DNA from: Streptomyces eurythermus
Lineage (GTDB): Bacteria > Actinomycetota > Actinomycetes > Streptomycetales > Streptomycetaceae
Length of the DNA: 64,000 nucleotides
Direction of reading: 5' to 3'
NCBI RefSeq assembly: GCF_014649115.1
Contig: NZ_BMSK01000004.1
Location: 186,001 to 250,000, forward strand
The translations under genes were made by a program, and so were the position numbers. This document shows, in pieces, positions 1 to 7,512 of this stretch (within the stretch, counting starts at the first letter, position 1; every line of letters starts with the position of its first letter). Under the pieces are notes generated by a model that did not search any database, was not told where the DNA came from, and worked only from the letters and a program-made list of their open reading frames with translations.

Positions 1-1
1 C

Positions 2-397
2 CAGGCGGCCGGGGACGTGCCCGCGGACTGGACGCGCACGGTGGAGCTGCGCAACGGGGTCACCGACTCCGCGTCGCGGGTCCCGTTCCGCCGGTGGGTG
101 GAGGTGGAGCTGCACCACGTGGACCTCGGGATCGGGTACGAGCTGGAGGACCTGTCGGCCGAGTTCGTGGAGCGGGAGACCGGTTTCCTCGCGGAGCGGT
201 TCTCCGGACTCTCCGACGTCCCGGCGGTCCGTCTCACGGACGGCACGCGCGCGTGGATCACCGGGCGCGGGGCCGACGTGCCCGGGATCACGGTCACCGG
301 CCGGCCGGCGGACCTGCTGGGCTGGCTCGCCGGGCGCCGCGACGGCGCGGCTCTGGAGGTGGCCGGCGGGGACCTGCCGAAGCTGCCCCCGCTCTAG
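2..397 (+). CDS. C-terminal part of a maleylpyruvate isomerase-family (mycothiol-dependent) protein, truncated by window edge
   Basis: The reading frame is open from base 2 and ends at a TAG at 395-397, so the 5' part lies outside the window. The visible 131 residues contain a segment reading VPFRRWVEVELHHVDLG, which is typical of the conserved core of the actinobacterial TIGR03083/MDMPI family. In those proteins the Glu and two His are metal or mycothiol-site residues. The tail carries an SCP2-like small C-terminal domain (TGRPADLLGWLAGR). The family is thought to use mycothiol as thiol cofactor, but substrates are mostly unknown. Because the N-terminal DinB-like bundle is missing from view, the assignment rests on the C-terminal third only. 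Confidence 0.7.
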   Translation, partial: QAAGDVPADWTRTVELRNGVTDSASRVPFRRWVEVELHHVDLGIGYELEDLSAEFVERETGFLAERFSGLSDVPAVRLTDGTRAWITGRGADVPGITVTGRPADLLGWLAGRRDGAALEVAGGDLPKLPPL

Positions 398-467
398 AGA
401 CCACCCGCGGGGACCACGGCCGTCCCCGGACCCGTCCGAGCGGCCGTGCGCCGGGCCCGTACCGCTA

Positions 468-479
468 TAGGCTGCCGAC
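468..479 (+). promoter_or_regulatory. -10 box placing transcription start at the ATG (leaderless mRNA)
   Basis: A TAGGCT hexamer (468-473, TANNNT) lies exactly 6 nt before the ATG at 480, and no Shine-Dalgarno sequence precedes that ATG. This spacing is what is expected when transcription starts at the A of the start codon. The same arrangement recurs elsewhere in the window. Confidence 0.5.
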
Positions 480-1136
480 ATGACGTACTCCGGAGAGGTC
501 AAGGTCGGCGGACCGGCGGATGTGCACGAGCTGAAAGACCTGATGATCACCAAGATCGCGGTCGGCCCGATGGACAACAACGCCTACCTGCTGCGCTGCC
601 GGGCCACCGACGAGCAGCTCCTGATCGACGCCGCCAACGAGGCGCGGACGCTCCTCGGCACGATCGGTGACGACGGCATCGCGTCCGTCGTCACCACGCA
701 CCGGCACGGTGATCACTGGCAGGCACTCGCCGAGGTCGTCGCGGCCACGGGCGCGCGTACGTACGCCGGCCGCGAGGACGCCGCCGGCATCCCCGTGCCC
801 ACGGACGTCCTCGTCGACGACGGCGACGTGATCAGGGTGGGCCGGGTGGAGCTGACCGCGCGCCATCTGGTCGGCCACACGCCCGGCTCGATCGCGCTGG
901 TCTACGACGACCCGCACGGCCACCCGCACATCTTCACCGGCGACTGCCTCTTCCCCGGCGGTGTCGGCAACACGCACAAGGACCCGAAGGCGTTCGCGAG
1001 CCTGATCCACGACGTGGAGACGAAGATCTTCGACGTGCTGCCGGACGAGACCTGGGTCTACCCGGGACACGGCAACGACACGACGCTGGGCGCGGAGCGG
1101 CCGCATCTGCCGGAGTGGCACGCGCGCGGGTGGTGA
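480..1136 (+). CDS. MBL-fold (glyoxalase II-like) metallo-hydrolase
   Basis: A 218-residue metallo-beta-lactamase-fold protein. The metal-binding signature THRHGDH covers residues 73-79 (H74, H76, D78, H79), followed by H133 in VGHTPGS, D155 in TGDCLF and H197 in YPGHG. These complete the dinuclear site of the glyoxalase II/persulfide dioxygenase branch. No signal peptide is visible, so it is cytoplasmic. The reaction is probably hydrolysis of a thioester or a related substrate; the true substrate cannot be read from sequence. The neighbouring upstream gene belongs to a mycothiol-using family, so a mycothiol-conjugate thioester is a reasonable guess, but it is only inference. Confidence 0.85.
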   Translation: MTYSGEVKVGGPADVHELKDLMITKIAVGPMDNNAYLLRCRATDEQLLIDAANEARTLLGTIGDDGIASVVTTHRHGDHWQALAEVVAATGARTYAGREDAAGIPVPTDVLVDDGDVIRVGRVELTARHLVGHTPGSIALVYDDPHGHPHIFTGDCLFPGGVGNTHKDPKAFASLIHDVETKIFDVLPDETWVYPGHGNDTTLGAERPHLPEWHARGW

Positions 1137-1614
1137 GCGGGGAACGGGCCTTCACGGCCGGTCCGCACGGCTCCGTCCCCCGGGTGCCGCCCGCGCCTCT
1201 TACCAAGTTCCCGGTGCCGAAACCAGCGGCGCCCGGCGCGCGTTCGGTCGTCCGCGCGCTCCGCGCGGGCACGTCGCACGCGCGCCGGGCGCGCATCGCA
1301 CACCACACATGCTCCGGGCGCACACCGCCTCGGCACGCGCCCCGTGTGATTCCTTCGCCCGGACGGAGCCCCCGTGCGCACTCGCGGAGAACGGCGCTCC
1401 GCAGTCAACTGGTAGCAGCCCGCGCAGGACACCGGTTCCTGAAGCGGTAGGGCCGCCGGTCTCCAACCCACCGCCCTCGGCCGGCGGCCCAGTACATCGC
1501 CTGCGTGTGTGTCACACACGGCCACGTTCACACAGCCGCAACACCCGTTCCCACTATGCGGACAACTACCGCCGTGACCTGGACAGATGCCGCGTTCGCT
1601 GCCACTCTCCCGCC
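1137..1614. other. 478-bp intergenic region with inverted repeats, no gene recognised
   Basis: No reading frame here looks like a protein. The segment contains a 6-bp stem at 1384-1402 (GCGGAG/CTCCGC). A 5-bp stem with a 7-base loop follows at 1425-1441, then a 10-bp stem (1450-1459 with 1481-1490, GGGCCGCCGG/CCGGCGGCCC). A 15-bp operator-like palindrome lies at 1505-1519. A D-loop-like AACTGGTAG occurs near 1408-1414, but no T-arm or full cloverleaf is present. The stretch leads directly into an ABC transporter operon and may be its structured leader. Confidence 0.4.
1505..1519. promoter_or_regulatory. Perfect 15-bp inverted repeat, candidate operator of the amino acid ABC transporter
   Basis: GTGTGTG-T-CACACAC is a perfect 7+1+7 inverted repeat about 95 bp before the start of the binding-protein gene at 1615. 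A weak promoter-like pair (TTCACA near 1527 and TATGCG near 1555) follows it. The position suits an operator, but the regulator is unknown. Confidence 0.45.
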
Positions 1615-2499
1615 ATGCATCCTGCCCCTCGCACCCTGCGCCGCGCGGTCGCCGCCGTCACCGTAGCCCTGCTCGCCACCGCTGTCGGCTGTGCGCCGCA
1701 GCCCGAGGAGAAGGCGTCCGCCACCTCGTCCGGGCCGGCCGCGAAGAGCTGCGCCAAGGGCAAGCTCGCCACGAAGACGTCCGGGAAGCTGACGATCGCG
1801 ACGGACGAACCGGCGTACGAGCCCTGGTTCAAGGACGGCAAGCCGGCCAACGGCCAGGGGTTCGAGTCGGCGGTCGCCTATGCCGTGGCGAAGCGGCTCG
1901 GCTATGACAAGAGCGCGGTCGTCTGGCAGAGCGTGCCGTTCAACAAGGCGTTCGCGCCGGGGGTGAAGAGCTTCGACTTCGACATCAACCAGGTTTCGAT
2001 CAGCGACGAGCGCAAAAAGGCCGTCGACTTCTCCTCCGGCTACTACGACGTGCGTCAGGCCGTCATCGCGCTCAAGGGCGGCAAGGCGGCCAAGGCGACG
2101 AGCATCGCCGACCTGCGCGGGCTCAAACTGGGCGCCCAGGTGGGCACCACGAGCCTCGAATACATCACCGGCCTGGTGAAGCCGTCCCGGCAGGCGGCCG
2201 TCTTCGGCAAGAACGACCAGGCCAAGTCCGCGCTGAAGAACGGTCAGGTCGACGCCGTCGTCACCGATCTGCCGACCGCGTTCTACATCACCGCGGCCGA
2301 GGTCACGGACGCGAAGATCGTCGGCCAGTTCGAGAACCAGGGCGGCGCGCCCGAGCAGTTCGGACTCGTGCTGGACAAGGGCAGCGCGCTGACCTCGTGC
2401 GTGACCGCCGCCGTCGACGCCCTGCGTAAGGACGGCACGCTGGCCGGCATCGAGAAGCAGTGGCTCTCGGACGCCGTCGACGCCCCGGTGCTCAAGTGA
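1615..2499 (+). CDS. Polar amino acid ABC transporter substrate-binding lipoprotein
   Basis: A 294-residue family 3 extracellular solute-binding protein. The N-terminus is a lipoprotein signal peptide: basic start, hydrophobic stretch, and lipobox TAVGC with Cys26 as the lipidated residue. The mature part shows SBP_bac_3 features: LTIATDEPAYEPW near the start, GFESAVAYAVAKRLG, and VDFSSGYYDVRQAV in the hinge and ligand region. The ATG at 1615 was chosen because it gives a proper signal peptide; the frame is open far upstream but non-coding in character. It is followed by permease and ATPase genes, the permease overlapping by GTGA. The exact amino acid carried (polar, Glu/Gln or cystine type) is not evident. 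Confidence 0.9.
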   Translation: MHPAPRTLRRAVAAVTVALLATAVGCAPQPEEKASATSSGPAAKSCAKGKLATKTSGKLTIATDEPAYEPWFKDGKPANGQGFESAVAYAVAKRLGYDKSAVVWQSVPFNKAFAPGVKSFDFDINQVSISDERKKAVDFSSGYYDVRQAVIALKGGKAAKATSIADLRGLKLGAQVGTTSLEYITGLVKPSRQAAVFGKNDQAKSALKNGQVDAVVTDLPTAFYITAAEVTDAKIVGQFENQGGAPEQFGLVLDKGSALTSCVTAAVDALRKDGTLAGIEKQWLSDAVDAPVLK

Positions 2500-3422
2500 C
2501 GGTCGTCAAGGGCGAGCCGGCCCCGGAAGGGGCGGACGACACCGGTGACATGACCCGTGGCGGCCCCGGCGGCGACGGCTACGTGCCCTCCGAACGGCGG
2601 CTGGCCCGCGAACGCCACCGTCGCGCGCGTGCCCGTCGCGCCACGGCGATCGCGGCCCTGTCGACCCTCGTCACCGCGGCACTGCTCTACCTGGTCGTCG
2701 TCAACGCCCCCGGCTGGCCGCGCACCAAGGAGACCTTCTTCAGCGCGCACTACGCGCGCGAGGCGTTCCCGAAGGTCCTCGAAGGGCTGTGGCTGAACCT
2801 GCGGCTGCTGCTGGTCTGCGGGGCCGCCGTCCTGGTCCTCGGCATGCTGATAGCGATCGCGCGGACCCTGCGCGGCCCGGTCTTCTTCCCGCTGCGGGTG
2901 CTGGCGGCGGCGTACACCGACTTCTTCCGCGGGCTGCCGCTGATCATCAACCTGATGATCGTCGTCCTGGGCGTGCCGGCGCTGCGGCTGCAGGGGGTGA
3001 CGGTCGATCCGGTGCTGCTCGGCGGCACGGCGCTGACGCTGACCTACTCGGCCTACGTGGCGGAGGTGTTCCGGGCCGGCATCGAGTCCGTCCATCCCTC
3101 GCAGCGCGCGGCGGCCCGCTCGCTGGGCCTGACCAGCCGGCAGACCCTGCGCCACGTCGTGCTGCCGCAGGCGGTGCGCCGACAGGTGCCGCCGCTCCTC
3201 AACGACCTGGTGTCGCTGCAGAAGGACACCGGTCTGGTCTCCATCGGCGGGGCGGTGGACGCCGTGCGCGCGGCCGACATCATCGTGGGCCGCAGTCTGA
3301 ACTACACGCCGTACATCGTCGCGGGGCTGGTCTTCGTGGCGCTGACCATCCCGATGACCCGGTTCACCGACTGGGTGACGGCCCGGATGGACCGTCGGCG
3401 GGCGCAGGGAGGGTCCCTGTGA
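2496..3422 (+). CDS. Polar amino acid ABC transporter permease (HisM/GlnP type)
   Basis: A 308-residue integral membrane protein. About 50 charged residues precede the first membrane helix (AALSTLVTAALLYLVVV), and several more helices follow. The BPD_transp_1 EAA loop is clear around residues 188-223 (YVAEVFRAGIESVHPSQ then AARSLGL), the contact point for the ATPase. The GTG start at 2496 overlaps the TGA of the binding-protein gene (GTGA), indicating translational coupling. Only one permease gene is present, so the channel is probably a homodimer. The arginine-rich cytoplasmic N-terminal tail (RRLARERHRRARARR) is longer than in enteric homologues. Confidence 0.9.
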   Translation: MTVVKGEPAPEGADDTGDMTRGGPGGDGYVPSERRLARERHRRARARRATAIAALSTLVTAALLYLVVVNAPGWPRTKETFFSAHYAREAFPKVLEGLWLNLRLLLVCGAAVLVLGMLIAIARTLRGPVFFPLRVLAAAYTDFFRGLPLIINLMIVVLGVPALRLQGVTVDPVLLGGTALTLTYSAYVAEVFRAGIESVHPSQRAAARSLGLTSRQTLRHVVLPQAVRRQVPPLLNDLVSLQKDTGLVSIGGAVDAVRAADIIVGRSLNYTPYIVAGLVFVALTIPMTRFTDWVTARMDRRRAQGGSL

Positions 3423-3441
3423 GCACCCGGGGAGGATCGCT

Positions 3442-4218
3442 GTGAGCACGCTGGAGAACGCGCCCGAGGGCCACGGGCCCGTCCTGCGCATGGAGTCGGT
3501 CCGCAAGACCTTCGGCGACTCGGTCGTCCTGCGGGACGTGCACCTGGAGGTCGCCCCGCACACGGTGACCGCGCTGATCGGCGCCTCCGGTTCGGGCAAG
3601 TCCACGCTGCTGCGCTGCGCCAACCTCCTGGAGGAGATCGACGACGGCGCGATCTGGCTGGACGGCGAGGAGATCACCGACCCTCGGGCGGACCAGGACG
3701 CGGTACGGCGCCGGATCGGCGTCGTCTTCCAGGCGTACAACCTGTTTCCGCACATGACCGTGCTCGACAACATCACGCTCGCGCCGCGCCGGGTGCACGG
3801 GGTGGCCCGCGCGGAGGCCGAGGAACGGGCCAGGGAGCTGCTGGAACGGCTCGGCCTGGCCGGGAAGGCGGATGCCTACCCCGACCGGCTCAGCGGCGGC
3901 CAGCAGCAGCGTGTGGCGATCGTACGGGCCCTCGCGGTGCGGCCCCGGCTGTTGCTGCTGGACGAGATCACGGCCGCGCTCGACCCGGAACTGGTGGGCG
4001 AGGTGCTGGAGGTGGTCCGCGGCCTGAAGGAGGAGGGGATGACCATGGTGCTGGCGACGCACGAGATGGGGTTCGCGCGGGACGTCGCCGACCAGGTGTG
4101 CTTCCTGGACGGCGGGGTCGTGCTGGAGCGTGGCAGCGCCGAGCAGGTCTTCGGCGAGCCGCGGCACGAGCGCACCCGGCGCTTCCTGCGCCGGATCGTC
4201 GAGGCGGGCAGGCTGTAG
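3442..4218 (+). CDS. Amino acid ABC transporter ATP-binding protein
   Basis: A 258-residue ATPase of the GlnQ/HisP group. The Walker A is GASGSGKS (47-54), the Q-loop Gln is at 97, the signature LSGGQQQR spans 150-157, and Walker B LLLLDE spans 170-175. The D-loop region reads DEITAALDP where almost all family members have DEPTSALDP: the Pro after the catalytic Glu is Ile here. The GTG start is 19 bp after the permease stop, with a GGAGG ribosome-binding site between. It closes the three-gene importer operon and energises uptake at the membrane. Confidence 0.93.
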   Translation: MSTLENAPEGHGPVLRMESVRKTFGDSVVLRDVHLEVAPHTVTALIGASGSGKSTLLRCANLLEEIDDGAIWLDGEEITDPRADQDAVRRRIGVVFQAYNLFPHMTVLDNITLAPRRVHGVARAEAEERARELLERLGLAGKADAYPDRLSGGQQQRVAIVRALAVRPRLLLLDEITAALDPELVGEVLEVVRGLKEEGMTMVLATHEMGFARDVADQVCFLDGGVVLERGSAEQVFGEPRHERTRRFLRRIVEAGRL

Positions 4219-4232
4219 TCCCGCGCTCGGGG

Positions 4233-4706
4233 TTACGCGTCCGCCCGCGCCGCCCCGAGCAGCGCCGCGACCCGCTCCACGCCGAACACATAGCCCTGCA
4301 CCCCACAGCCGGCGATCACGCCGTCGGCGCGCTGGGAGACGTACGAGTGGTGCCGGAACGGCTCGCGCTGGTGGATGTTGGAGATGTGCACCTCCAGCAC
4401 GGGCATGCCGTCGCAGGTGTTGAGCGCGTCCAGGATGGCGACCGACGTGTGCGAGTACGCGCCGGGGTTGATGACGATCCCGCAGTGCCCGAGCCGCGCC
4501 TCGTGGATCCAGTCGACGAGCTGACCCTCGTGGTTGGACTGCCGCAGGTCCACCGTGCCGCCGTAGGCGGCCGCCGCCTTGGCGCACAGCGCCTCCACGT
4601 CGGCCAGTGTGTCCTTGCCGTAGATCTCGGGCTGGCGCTGGCCGAGCAGGTTCAGGTTGGGCCCGTTGAGGATCATGATCGGTGCGTTGGCCAGGGTGCG
4701 GGGCAC
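4233..4706 (-). CDS. aroQ: Type II 3-dehydroquinate dehydratase
   Basis: A 157-residue protein of the trans-dehydrating type II dehydroquinase family, which converts 3-dehydroquinate to 3-dehydroshikimate in the shikimate pathway (or in quinate breakdown). It shows NGPNLNLLG (14-22), the catalytic lid region QRQPEIYG with Tyr29, SNHEG (57-61), NPGAYSHTS (80-88) and EVHISN (105-110). The family forms dodecamers. The GTG start at 4706 is preceded by GGAGGA at proper spacing; a longer upstream frame lacks this. From memory, the S. coelicolor enzyme begins with nearly the same residues. It is divergent from an MHS-type permease, which raises a catabolic quinate/shikimate role as an alternative. 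Confidence 0.95.
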   Translation of the reverse strand: MPRTLANAPIMILNGPNLNLLGQRQPEIYGKDTLADVEALCAKAAAAYGGTVDLRQSNHEGQLVDWIHEARLGHCGIVINPGAYSHTSVAILDALNTCDGMPVLEVHISNIHQREPFRHHSYVSQRADGVIAGCGVQGYVFGVERVAALLGAARADA

Positions 4707-4832
4707 GGTTCCTCCGGTCCGTCGGTGGGCGGCGCGTCCGCGACCGCCGCTCGTCACGGACCGGTCTATCACGCCCTCCCCGGGCGGACAGCCGGTGGTG
4801 CACGCCCCTCGCCACGGCGCGCACCACCGGTC

Positions 4833-4873
4833 CCGTGATCACCTCCGCACGCCCCCGTAACTCCTGATCACGG
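4833..4873. promoter_or_regulatory. Paired palindromic operators between aroQ and the MHS permease
   Basis: Two self-palindromic sites, CCGTGATCAC (4833-4842) and TGATCACGG (4865-4873), are mirror images of each other. Their centres are 29 bp apart, close to three helical turns. They sit just upstream of the permease ATG (4891) and within the divergent aroQ promoter region. A dimeric regulator binding both is inferred. Confidence 0.5.
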
Positions 4874-4890
4874 TGGGTAGTTGACCCATC

Positions 4891-6201
4891 ATGCACGACG
4901 TACAGGCTGTGAACAGGCCGTCCATGCCGCGGCTCGCCGCCGCCTCGCTCGCCGGGACGGCGATCGAGTTCTACGACTTCTTCGTCTACGGCACCGCGGC
5001 GGCCCTGGTGCTCGGGCCGCTGTTCTTCCCGACGTTCTCGCCGGTGGCGGGCACGCTGGCGGCGTTCGCGACGTTCGGGGTGGGGTTCATCGCCAGACCG
5101 CTGGGCTCGGTGCTGTTCGGGCATCTCGGGGACCGGCGCGGCCGGCGGCCGGTGCTCGTCGTCTCGCTGCTGCTCACCGGCGCCGCCACGGTCGCGGTCG
5201 GCTGTGTGCCGTCCTATGACACCATCGGCGTCGCCGCGCCCCTCCTGCTGCTCGTCCTGCGCTTCCTTCAGGGCCTCGGGCTGGGCGGGGAGTGGGGCGG
5301 GGCGGTGCTGCTCACCGCCGAGCACGCCCCCGCCGGACGGCGCGCCCTGTGGTCGAGCTTTCCGCAGATGGGCCCGGCGGTCGGCTTCGGGCTGGCCAAC
5401 GGGGTGGTGCTCGCGCTGTCGGCGGCGCTGTCCGACGCGGAGTTCGCGCGCTGGGGCTGGCGCGTGCCGTTCTGGGCGGCCGGAGCGCTGGCACTGGCCG
5501 GTCTGTGGCTGCGCTCGTCCCTCGCGGAGAGTCCCAGCTTCCTGGAGATCGACGACCACGCGCGCGTGCCGTTCTTCGAGGTCGTACGGCATCACGGGCG
5601 GCTGGTGCTGCTCACGGCCGGGGCGCTCGCGGTGGGTTATGCGGTGTTCTACGCGGTGACGACCTGGTCGCTGGCGTACGCGACGGAGCGGCTCGGCGTG
5701 AGCCGTACGGTCATGCTGACGTGTGTCATGGGGGCCGTGCTCGTGCAGGGCGCGCTCGTGCCGCTCGTGGCGCTGTTCGCCGACCGGTTCGGGCGCCGGC
5801 CGATGTGTGTGGTGGGGTGCGTGGCGTGCGCCCTGTGGATGTTCCCGATGGTCGCGCTGCTGGCGACCGGAGAGCCGCTGCTGATGTTCCTGAGCATCCT
5901 GGGTGCCCTGCTCGCCTTCGTCACCGCGTTCGCGGTGATCGCCGCCTATCTGCCGGAGCTGTACGAGCCGCGGGTGCGCTGCACGGGCGCCGCCGTGGGC
6001 TACAACCTGGGCGGGGTCCTCGGCGGCGCCCTCACCCCGATCGTGGCCACGGCGCTCGCGGAACGGGGCGGGCGGGTGCCGTGGGGCGTGGGCGCGTATC
6101 TGACAGGAATCGCGCTGATCAGCCTGGTGTGCTTCACGCTGCTGCCGGAGACGCGTCCGGTGCCCGTGGCGGCGGTGGAGCCGAAGCCGGTCACGGGCTG
6201 A
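4891..6201 (+). CDS. MFS transporter, metabolite:H+ symporter (MHS/ShiA-ProP) family
   Basis: A 436-residue major facilitator with about 12 predicted helices. The first helix region carries GTAIEFYDFFVYG, characteristic of the MHS group (shikimate ShiA, proline/betaine ProP, KgtP, citrate). The loop 2-3 motif GDRRGRRP and QGLGLGGEWGG in helix 4 also fit. It imports an organic acid or zwitterion with protons. Its divergence from a dehydroquinase gene suggests shikimate, quinate or a related acid as substrate; this is inference from context. The ATG at 4891 leads directly into the family's conserved N-terminus. Confidence 0.85.
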   Translation: MHDVQAVNRPSMPRLAAASLAGTAIEFYDFFVYGTAAALVLGPLFFPTFSPVAGTLAAFATFGVGFIARPLGSVLFGHLGDRRGRRPVLVVSLLLTGAATVAVGCVPSYDTIGVAAPLLLLVLRFLQGLGLGGEWGGAVLLTAEHAPAGRRALWSSFPQMGPAVGFGLANGVVLALSAALSDAEFARWGWRVPFWAAGALALAGLWLRSSLAESPSFLEIDDHARVPFFEVVRHHGRLVLLTAGALAVGYAVFYAVTTWSLAYATERLGVSRTVMLTCVMGAVLVQGALVPLVALFADRFGRRPMCVVGCVACALWMFPMVALLATGEPLLMFLSILGALLAFVTAFAVIAAYLPELYEPRVRCTGAAVGYNLGGVLGGALTPIVATALAERGGRVPWGVGAYLTGIALISLVCFTLLPETRPVPVAAVEPKPVTG

Positions 6202-6229
6202 CCGGACGTCCCTGCGCGCGGGCCATCGG

Positions 6230-7330
6230 CTAGGGATTGACCGCCAGTTCCAGGTAGGCCGCGAACAGCACCAGGTGGACGCCGCCCTGGAGCGGCGTGG
6301 CCCGGCCGGGGACCACGGTCAGGGAACTGACCACCACGGTCAGCGCGAGCATCAGCATGTGGGTAGGGCCCAGGCCGAGGACGAGCGGCCCGGACAGCCA
6401 GACGGAGGCGAGGGCCACGGCGGGGATGGTCAGGCCGATGCTGGCCATCGCTGAGCCGAGCGCGAGGTTGAGGCTGGTCTGCACCCGGTCCCGGCGGGCG
6501 GCGCGCAGCGCGGCGATCGTCTCGGGCAGCAGGACGAGCAGGGCGATGATCACACCGACCACCGCGTGCGGCAGCCCGGCCGCCGCCACGCCCGACTCGA
6601 TCGTGGGCGACACCCCCTTGGCCAGGCCGACCACACCGACCAGGGCCAGCCCGAGCAGCCCCAGGCTGAGCCAGGCCTCGCGCGCCGAGGGGGGTGACGC
6701 GTGGTCCTCGCCGCTGATCACCTTGCCCTGCCGAGTGACGGGCAGGAAGTAGTCACGGTGCCGCACGGTCTGGGTGGTCACGAACAGTCCGTAGAGGATG
6801 AGCGAGGACAGCGCGGCGAAGGTCAGCTGGACGGTGGAGAACTCGGGTCCGGGCTTGCTGGTGGTGAAGGTCGGCAGCACCAGGCTGAGCGTGGCCAGCG
6901 TCGCCACGGTCGCCAGGGCGGCGCCTGTGCCCTCGGGGTTGAAGAGCGCCGTGCCGTGCCGCAGGGAGGCGACGAGGAGGCTGAGACCGACGATGCCGTT
7001 GCAGGCGATCATCACGGCGGCGAAGACGGTGTCCCTGGCCAGCGTGGAACTCTTGTCGCCGCCGTCGGCCATGAGGGTGACGATCAGGGCGACCTCGATG
7101 ATCGTGACGGCGACGGCGAGCACCAGGGAACCGAAGGGCTCGCCGACCCGGTGCGCGACCACCTCGGCGTGGTGCACCGCCGCCAGGACCGAACCGGCCA
7201 GGACGAGGGTCACCAGGGCGACCAGGGCGCCGGGCAGGGCCCGGCCCCAGGTGAGGGCCAGCATGACGACGGCGAGCACCGGCACGAGCGTCGTCCATTG
7301 GCGGGTGTGCGACCGGAGCCGAGTGATCAT
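6230..7330 (-). CDS. chaA: Calcium/proton antiporter
   Basis: A 366-residue CaCA-superfamily antiporter, the same length as E. coli ChaA. Two homologous halves each carry the acidic ion-binding helix motif: GSLVLAVAVTIIEVALIV in the first and IIALLVLLPETIAALRAA in the second, with conserved Glu residues. Between the halves lies a cytoplasmic linker (TRQGKVISGEDHASPP). It exports Ca2+ (possibly also Na+ or K+) in exchange for H+. The ATG at 7330 matches the family N-terminus; an in-frame ATG at 7390 lacks a spaced ribosome-binding site. It converges on the MFS gene with a gap of only 28 bp. Confidence 0.9.
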   Translation of the reverse strand: MITRLRSHTRQWTTLVPVLAVVMLALTWGRALPGALVALVTLVLAGSVLAAVHHAEVVAHRVGEPFGSLVLAVAVTIIEVALIVTLMADGGDKSSTLARDTVFAAVMIACNGIVGLSLLVASLRHGTALFNPEGTGAALATVATLATLSLVLPTFTTSKPGPEFSTVQLTFAALSSLILYGLFVTTQTVRHRDYFLPVTRQGKVISGEDHASPPSAREAWLSLGLLGLALVGVVGLAKGVSPTIESGVAAAGLPHAVVGVIIALLVLLPETIAALRAARRDRVQTSLNLALGSAMASIGLTIPAVALASVWLSGPLVLGLGPTHMLMLALTVVVSSLTVVPGRATPLQGGVHLVLFAAYLELAVNP

Positions 7331-7439
7331 GCGGCGATGGTCGCAGAGGCGTACAGGATTCGCATTCCGTTCTTTTCGGATACCTCTCATCCTTTCCGGT
7401 GTGGGGTCCGGTGCCGGTGGGACCGGAGGCGCCTTATGG

Positions 7440-7473
7440 CGAGACCTCGCCCAGGAGGCCGGGCGAGGTCTCG
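7440..7473. terminator. Hairpin with perfect 13-bp stem downstream of terC
   Basis: CGAGACCTCGCCC (7440-7452) pairs perfectly with GGGCGAGGTCTCG (7461-7473) across an 8-base loop. No T-run follows, as is usual for Streptomyces terminators. It is the second of two tandem stem-loops after terC. Confidence 0.7.
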
Positions 7474-7480
7474 GACTTCA

Positions 7481-7512
7481 GTGACGGTGCCGGCGGACGG
7501 CGGCACCGTCAC
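7481..7512 (-). terminator. Stem-loop overlapping the terC stop codon
   Basis: GTGACGGTGCCG (7481-7492) pairs with CGGCACCGTCAC (7501-7512), a perfect 12-bp stem with an 8-base loop. The terC stop (7509-7511) lies inside the right arm. Together with the hairpin at 7440-7473 it probably ends terC transcription. Confidence 0.65.

Noticed and set aside
1395..1490. Possible tRNA gene
   Set aside because: A D-loop-like sequence and a 5-bp/7-base anticodon-like hairpin are present, but the loop lacks U33. There is no D-stem, T-loop (TTCRA) or acceptor stem.
3364..5595. 743-codon open frame on the minus strand
   Set aside because: It runs antisense through the ABC ATPase and MHS genes and in a wrong frame over aroQ. 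It is compositionally a shadow.
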